In this document: one piece after another, positions 14,381 to 16,809 of the stretch
How the letters are laid out: each line of letters starts with the position of its first letter
Position numbering within the stretch: position 1 is the first letter of the stretch
From: Deltaproteobacteria bacterium
Lineage (GTDB): Bacteria > Desulfobacterota > Desulfobacteria > Desulfobacterales > JAFDDL01
Length of the DNA: 16,809 nt
Direction of reading: 5' to 3'
NCBI GenBank assembly: GCA_019310865.1
Contig: JAFDDL010000034.1
Span: 1 to 16,809, forward strand
Program-made: the position numbers and the translations under genes
Notes under the pieces: model-generated
Told to the model about the DNA's origin: nothing
Databases searched by the model: none
Seen by the model: the letters and a program-made list of their open reading frames with translations, nothing else

Positions 14381-16502
14381 TGTGCCGGTGCGATATTTTC
14401 TGGGACCGACCCGGATGAATCTGCCAATTGGAATCGGTTACGGCGATTCGTTCATGGACAATCTATCTGTCTATCTGGCCCGGAATCACAGGCGCCTTGA
14501 CGTCATACGAACCGGGCATATTCCGTCTCGGAAGCACGGTGAAGACCTGCGCAAATCCGATATCATATGGATTGAACGTTCGGAATCGGACTTGATCGGT
14601 CTTGATATCGATATCGATACGATTTATTCCCTATTTGAGCCGGAGGCCGAAATACCGGACCGGATCCCCGTGGATCTGGGTGCCTTGGATCCCGTAAAGG
14701 GCATCTCGATGCAACGCGGGGCCGGCAGCGTCACAGTAAAATCCATGGGTGCACATTCGTTTTTCGAGCTTCCCCTGTCGGCTGCTTCTGAATCGGCTTC
14801 TTCTGAAAAGGATGTATTTCGTGTGCTGCACCTGACCGTAACGGCGCTCTATGCGGATTTTATGACGGTTCAATACACATCGGATCACCCCATAACATTG
14901 AAGCGGCCATTAAAGCCCGGCCCCAATGATCTTTATTTGCCACTGCCGAGTTCCCGAAGTTTGACCGTGAAAATTTTCCCCGGTTCCCGGGCCGGTGTGC
15001 TCACGGTGCATTCCGCAGAGATCATGGTCTTTTACGATGGATACGGGAAGCAGGAGATACCGGAACAAACCGGCTTGCCTGGCCAAGATGAAATCCAGGT
15101 CGCAAGCCGTGCTCTCAATTTGAATCAAGTGGAAACGAGGGTTAAAGAATTCGAAACGACGCCGAACGTGAAGGTGGATGAAAGTTTTGCGGCCGGTTTG
15201 AAATTGTCGGATTATGAGGATGGGCGCATTTTTCAACGCCGCGGCCATGCGGCCGATATCATTGTCTCGGGCCGGTACAACGGTCCGCCGACCGTGATCG
15301 AAGCCCGGGTGATACGCGATGAAGCAACTGATCCGGTTGTGGCCTGGTCCGCCATCGATGCCCAACCCGAAAACGGCATTTTTGTGGGTGTTTTACCGGA
15401 CGTGCCCCAGGGGGGATGGTATCATATTCAAATTCGCAGCAAAGACAATCCCCGTATCTCAGATGCCGGAATCAGTAGATGGGGCGTGGGTGTTTTGGCA
15501 GCCTGCCTGGGCCAGTCCAATATGAAGGAGTGGTTTCATGCCGGTGAAGATTTAACGGCCGATCCACTGCTTCGCATCTATGGGCAAGGCGGCTGGACAC
15601 CACCGGGCATTATCGGAAATGGTGCCATCGCATTTGGAAACACGATGGTCGCTCGCTTGGGTATTCCGGTTGGATTGCTCGATTTTTCCGTAAACGGGTC
15701 CGGTCTGAGAAAAGAGGCCGATTGGGGAACCGGGTTTTGGGAGGATCGCTTACCCGGGGGCATATACGATCAATTTGTCAGTGGGGTGACCGACGCAGGC
15801 GGCGCCCTGGAATTTGCCGTCTGGACCCAGGGCGAAGCCGATGCTGCCAGGGGATCGGTGACCGAAGGAGAATACCGGGACTCCCTTGAAAGTTTTATTA
15901 CAAACCAGATAAGAACCGACATAGAAAACGCATCGGAATCCCCCAATCTGCCCTTTCTGGTGGTGATGATGGTCAAACGGCCCGGGGGTAAAGACGCCCC
16001 CCACCAGGCCATTCGAAACGCAATGCGACAGGTGACCGAAACCGTCGCCGATTGCTATCCGGCGGCCACCACACTGGATCTGCAAAACCAGGGCCGGCAG
16101 CACCTGGCGCCCGAAGCTTACATCACCCTGGGCCGGCGGGTCGCCCAGAGCGCTTTATATACCCTGGGAATGGCGGATTACCATCGGGGCCCATCGGTCG
16201 AGAGCGCGCTGCAACGAGATGCGCATCAATTGCAAGTCCGATTGCACCACCGGGGTGGGACGGATTTCACGCCCGATTCCGGGCTCACGGGTTGGACGGT
16301 CATTGCAGAGGGTAAACCGGTGCCCGTTTCCAAGGTGTATCGGCATGATTCGCAAACAATTCGGATAGACCTTGCGCGGCCAGTGAACAAACCCATCCGT
16401 ATCCGGTATCTATATGGCGCCATGCCGGATGCCGGCCGAGCGGTTCGGGACAATTCAGACATGCGACTGCCGTTGGAAGAATTTGAAATTGAAATTAAAT
16501 AA
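14247..16502 (+). CDS. C-terminal part: SGNH nucleophile block, beta-rich linker and sialate O-acetylesterase-like domain (frameshifted continuation)
   Basis: This frame (open from about 14247; the meaningful part starts near 14335) continues the AlgJ-like domain: VRYFLGPTR, then IGYGDSFMDNLSVYL with nucleophile Ser 68 of this frame (nt 14448-14450), and SDIIWIERSESDL. It is followed by a beta-rich stretch (about 130-415). A second SGNH-type domain of the sialate O-acetylesterase family follows: GQSNM (422-426, Ser at nt 15516-15518), VWTQGEADA (525-533) with Glu 530, and QHLAPEAYITLGRRVA (618-633) with His 619. A C-terminal immunoglobulin-like module ends near LPLEEFEI. There is no ribosome site at its first Met, so independent initiation is unlikely. 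Joined to the upstream frame it would be a protein of about 945 residues, which could both add and remove acetyl groups on the same polymer. Assignment of the esterase family is firm; its substrate is unknown. Fragment status depends on the frameshift. Confidence 0.82.
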   Translation: MPGCFMIRRPPIGMRWAQRLQPNLSKAAFFNRSLALLGFTRTNDDVPVRYFLGPTRMNLPIGIGYGDSFMDNLSVYLARNHRRLDVIRTGHIPSRKHGEDLRKSDIIWIERSESDLIGLDIDIDTIYSLFEPEAEIPDRIPVDLGALDPVKGISMQRGAGSVTVKSMGAHSFFELPLSAASESASSEKDVFRVLHLTVTALYADFMTVQYTSDHPITLKRPLKPGPNDLYLPLPSSRSLTVKIFPGSRAGVLTVHSAEIMVFYDGYGKQEIPEQTGLPGQDEIQVASRALNLNQVETRVKEFETTPNVKVDESFAAGLKLSDYEDGRIFQRRGHAADIIVSGRYNGPPTVIEARVIRDEATDPVVAWSAIDAQPENGIFVGVLPDVPQGGWYHIQIRSKDNPRISDAGISRWGVGVLAACLGQSNMKEWFHAGEDLTADPLLRIYGQGGWTPPGIIGNGAIAFGNTMVARLGIPVGLLDFSVNGSGLRKEADWGTGFWEDRLPGGIYDQFVSGVTDAGGALEFAVWTQGEADAARGSVTEGEYRDSLESFITNQIRTDIENASESPNLPFLVVMMVKRPGGKDAPHQAIRNAMRQVTETVADCYPAATTLDLQNQGRQHLAPEAYITLGRRVAQSALYTLGMADYHRGPSVESALQRDAHQLQVRLHHRGGTDFTPDSGLTGWTVIAEGKPVPVSKVYRHDSQTIRIDLARPVNKPIRIRYLYGAMPDAGRAVRDNSDMRLPLEEFEIEIK
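14331..14380 (+). other. Probable +1 frameshift site between the two halves of the AlgJ-like domain
   Basis: The reading frame of the AlgJ-like domain changes from frame 2 to frame 3 between THWNAMGAKVAAEF (ends about 14318) and the GYGDSF block (14433-14452). The T5 run at 14331-14335 is the likeliest place. Removing one T reads through as VFNRSLALLGFTRTNDDVPV with no stop. The frame-2 stop TGA is at 14378-14380. The cause may be a real mutation, an assembly or sequencing indel, or less likely programmed frameshifting. Confidence 0.7.
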
Positions 16503-16574
16503 CCAGATGCCTCCATTTCAATGACGGCCTGGGGCTGAGTCATGGTCATAAACCGTCTGGGTTCACTCTTGCCG

Positions 16575-16586
16575 GGCTTTAAAGCC
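16575..16586. repeat. 12-bp perfect palindrome GGCTTTAAAGCC
   Basis: This short palindrome lies 73 bases after the esterase-fusion stop in an otherwise featureless gap. It extends by one further pair (C16573/G16588) past a mismatch. It has no loop and no T-run immediately after it, so it is weak as a terminator; it may be an operator for the following gene. Confidence 0.35.
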
Positions 16587-16729
16587 GGTTGATAAAATTG
16601 ATTGTGTTCCTTTTCAGAATGGGATATCAGGCAGACATCCGAAAAGTCAGTAAGCGGCTCGAGCGAAACGGGCGATAAGACACTGAATTAGTTCAATCTT
16701 TTTAACAACACAGTAGAGAAGAGGTCATT

Positions 16730-16809
16730 ATGCTGAAAACAAATGAAAAACAAGTCGTTGAGTTTCTGTTGCAATGCCAACCCGGTCCCCCCAGGATCCG
16801 GCCGGGATG
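16730..16809 (+). CDS. Start of an unidentified gene (truncated by the window end)
   Basis: Only 26 codons are visible, beginning [21 protein letters not shown] good ribosome site (GAAGAGG at about 16718-16724) lies 5 bases before ATG 16730, and the frame stays open to the window end. The 227-base gap upstream suggests its own promoter, although no clear -35/-10 pair was found. The visible residues are too few to name a family. Confidence 0.6.
   Translation, partial: MLKTNEKQVVEFLLQCQPGPPRIRPG

Noticed and set aside
16575..16586. Rho-independent terminator after the esterase fusion
   Set aside because: The palindrome has no loop and no T-run follows directly, so it is kept only as a short palindrome.
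1..16809. CRISPR array, tRNA or rRNA genes, and insertion-sequence transposases
   Set aside because: No regularly spaced direct repeats, no cloverleaf or rRNA-like segments and no transposase motifs were seen on either strand.

Overview
This is a single-copy bacterial chromosomal window of about 16.8 kb. No gene names the organism. The gene content suggests a Gram-negative, possibly a Desulfobacterota relative: a lipoprotein, LysM proteins, an AlgI/AlgJ-like O-acetylation pair, and large palindromic intergenic repeats of a kind I associate with that group. This is inference only.

Layout, left to right. (1) Positions 2-3774, plus strand: the 3' third of dnaE (replicative DNA polymerase III alpha subunit), overlapped by a ManC/AlgA-type mannose-1-phosphate guanylyltransferase whose C-terminal isomerase cupin looks degenerate, then a DegT/WbpE-type sugar aminotransferase 1 base later. 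(2) Positions 3775-3947: a long imperfect palindrome between convergent genes. (3) Positions 3948-8071, minus strand: an MscS-type channel with a cyclic-nucleotide-binding domain, wecB (UDP-GlcNAc 2-epimerase), an unrecognised 140-residue protein, and an RNase Z-like metallo-hydrolase whose start codon overlaps the preceding stop. (4) Positions 8072-8357: a divergent promoter region with several small dyads. (5) Positions 8358-9857, plus strand: a membrane class III nucleotide cyclase with a HAMP domain, a plausible partner of the divergently transcribed channel. (6) Positions 9857-10016: a 160-bp near-perfect palindrome that resembles a MITE or structured repeat. (7) Positions 10039-16502, plus strand: an envelope-polysaccharide modification operon. 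It encodes a secreted LysM-like/NodB deacetylase, a TPR-LysM lipoprotein, an AlgI-like MBOAT acyltransferase, and an AlgJ/AlgX-like SGNH domain joined, across a frameshift, to a sialate-O-acetylesterase-type SGNH domain. (8) Positions 16503-16809: a short intergenic region and the first codons of an unidentified gene.

How the genes fit together. manC, the aminotransferase and wecB can supply GDP-mannose, amino-sugar and UDP-ManNAc-type precursors. The 10039-16502 operon looks like a hybrid of alginate-type O-acetylation (AlgI/J/K roles) and Pga-type N-deacetylation, acting on a polymer after export. No polysaccharide synthase, glycosyltransferase or outer-membrane porin is present in the window, so the polymer cannot be named.

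The most notable items are: the apparent acetyl-transferase plus acetyl-esterase fusion, which carries a frameshift, a C10 tract and a missing catalytic Asp; the divergent cyclase/cyclic-nucleotide-gated channel pair; the two large palindromes; and the ManC protein with an eroded isomerase domain.
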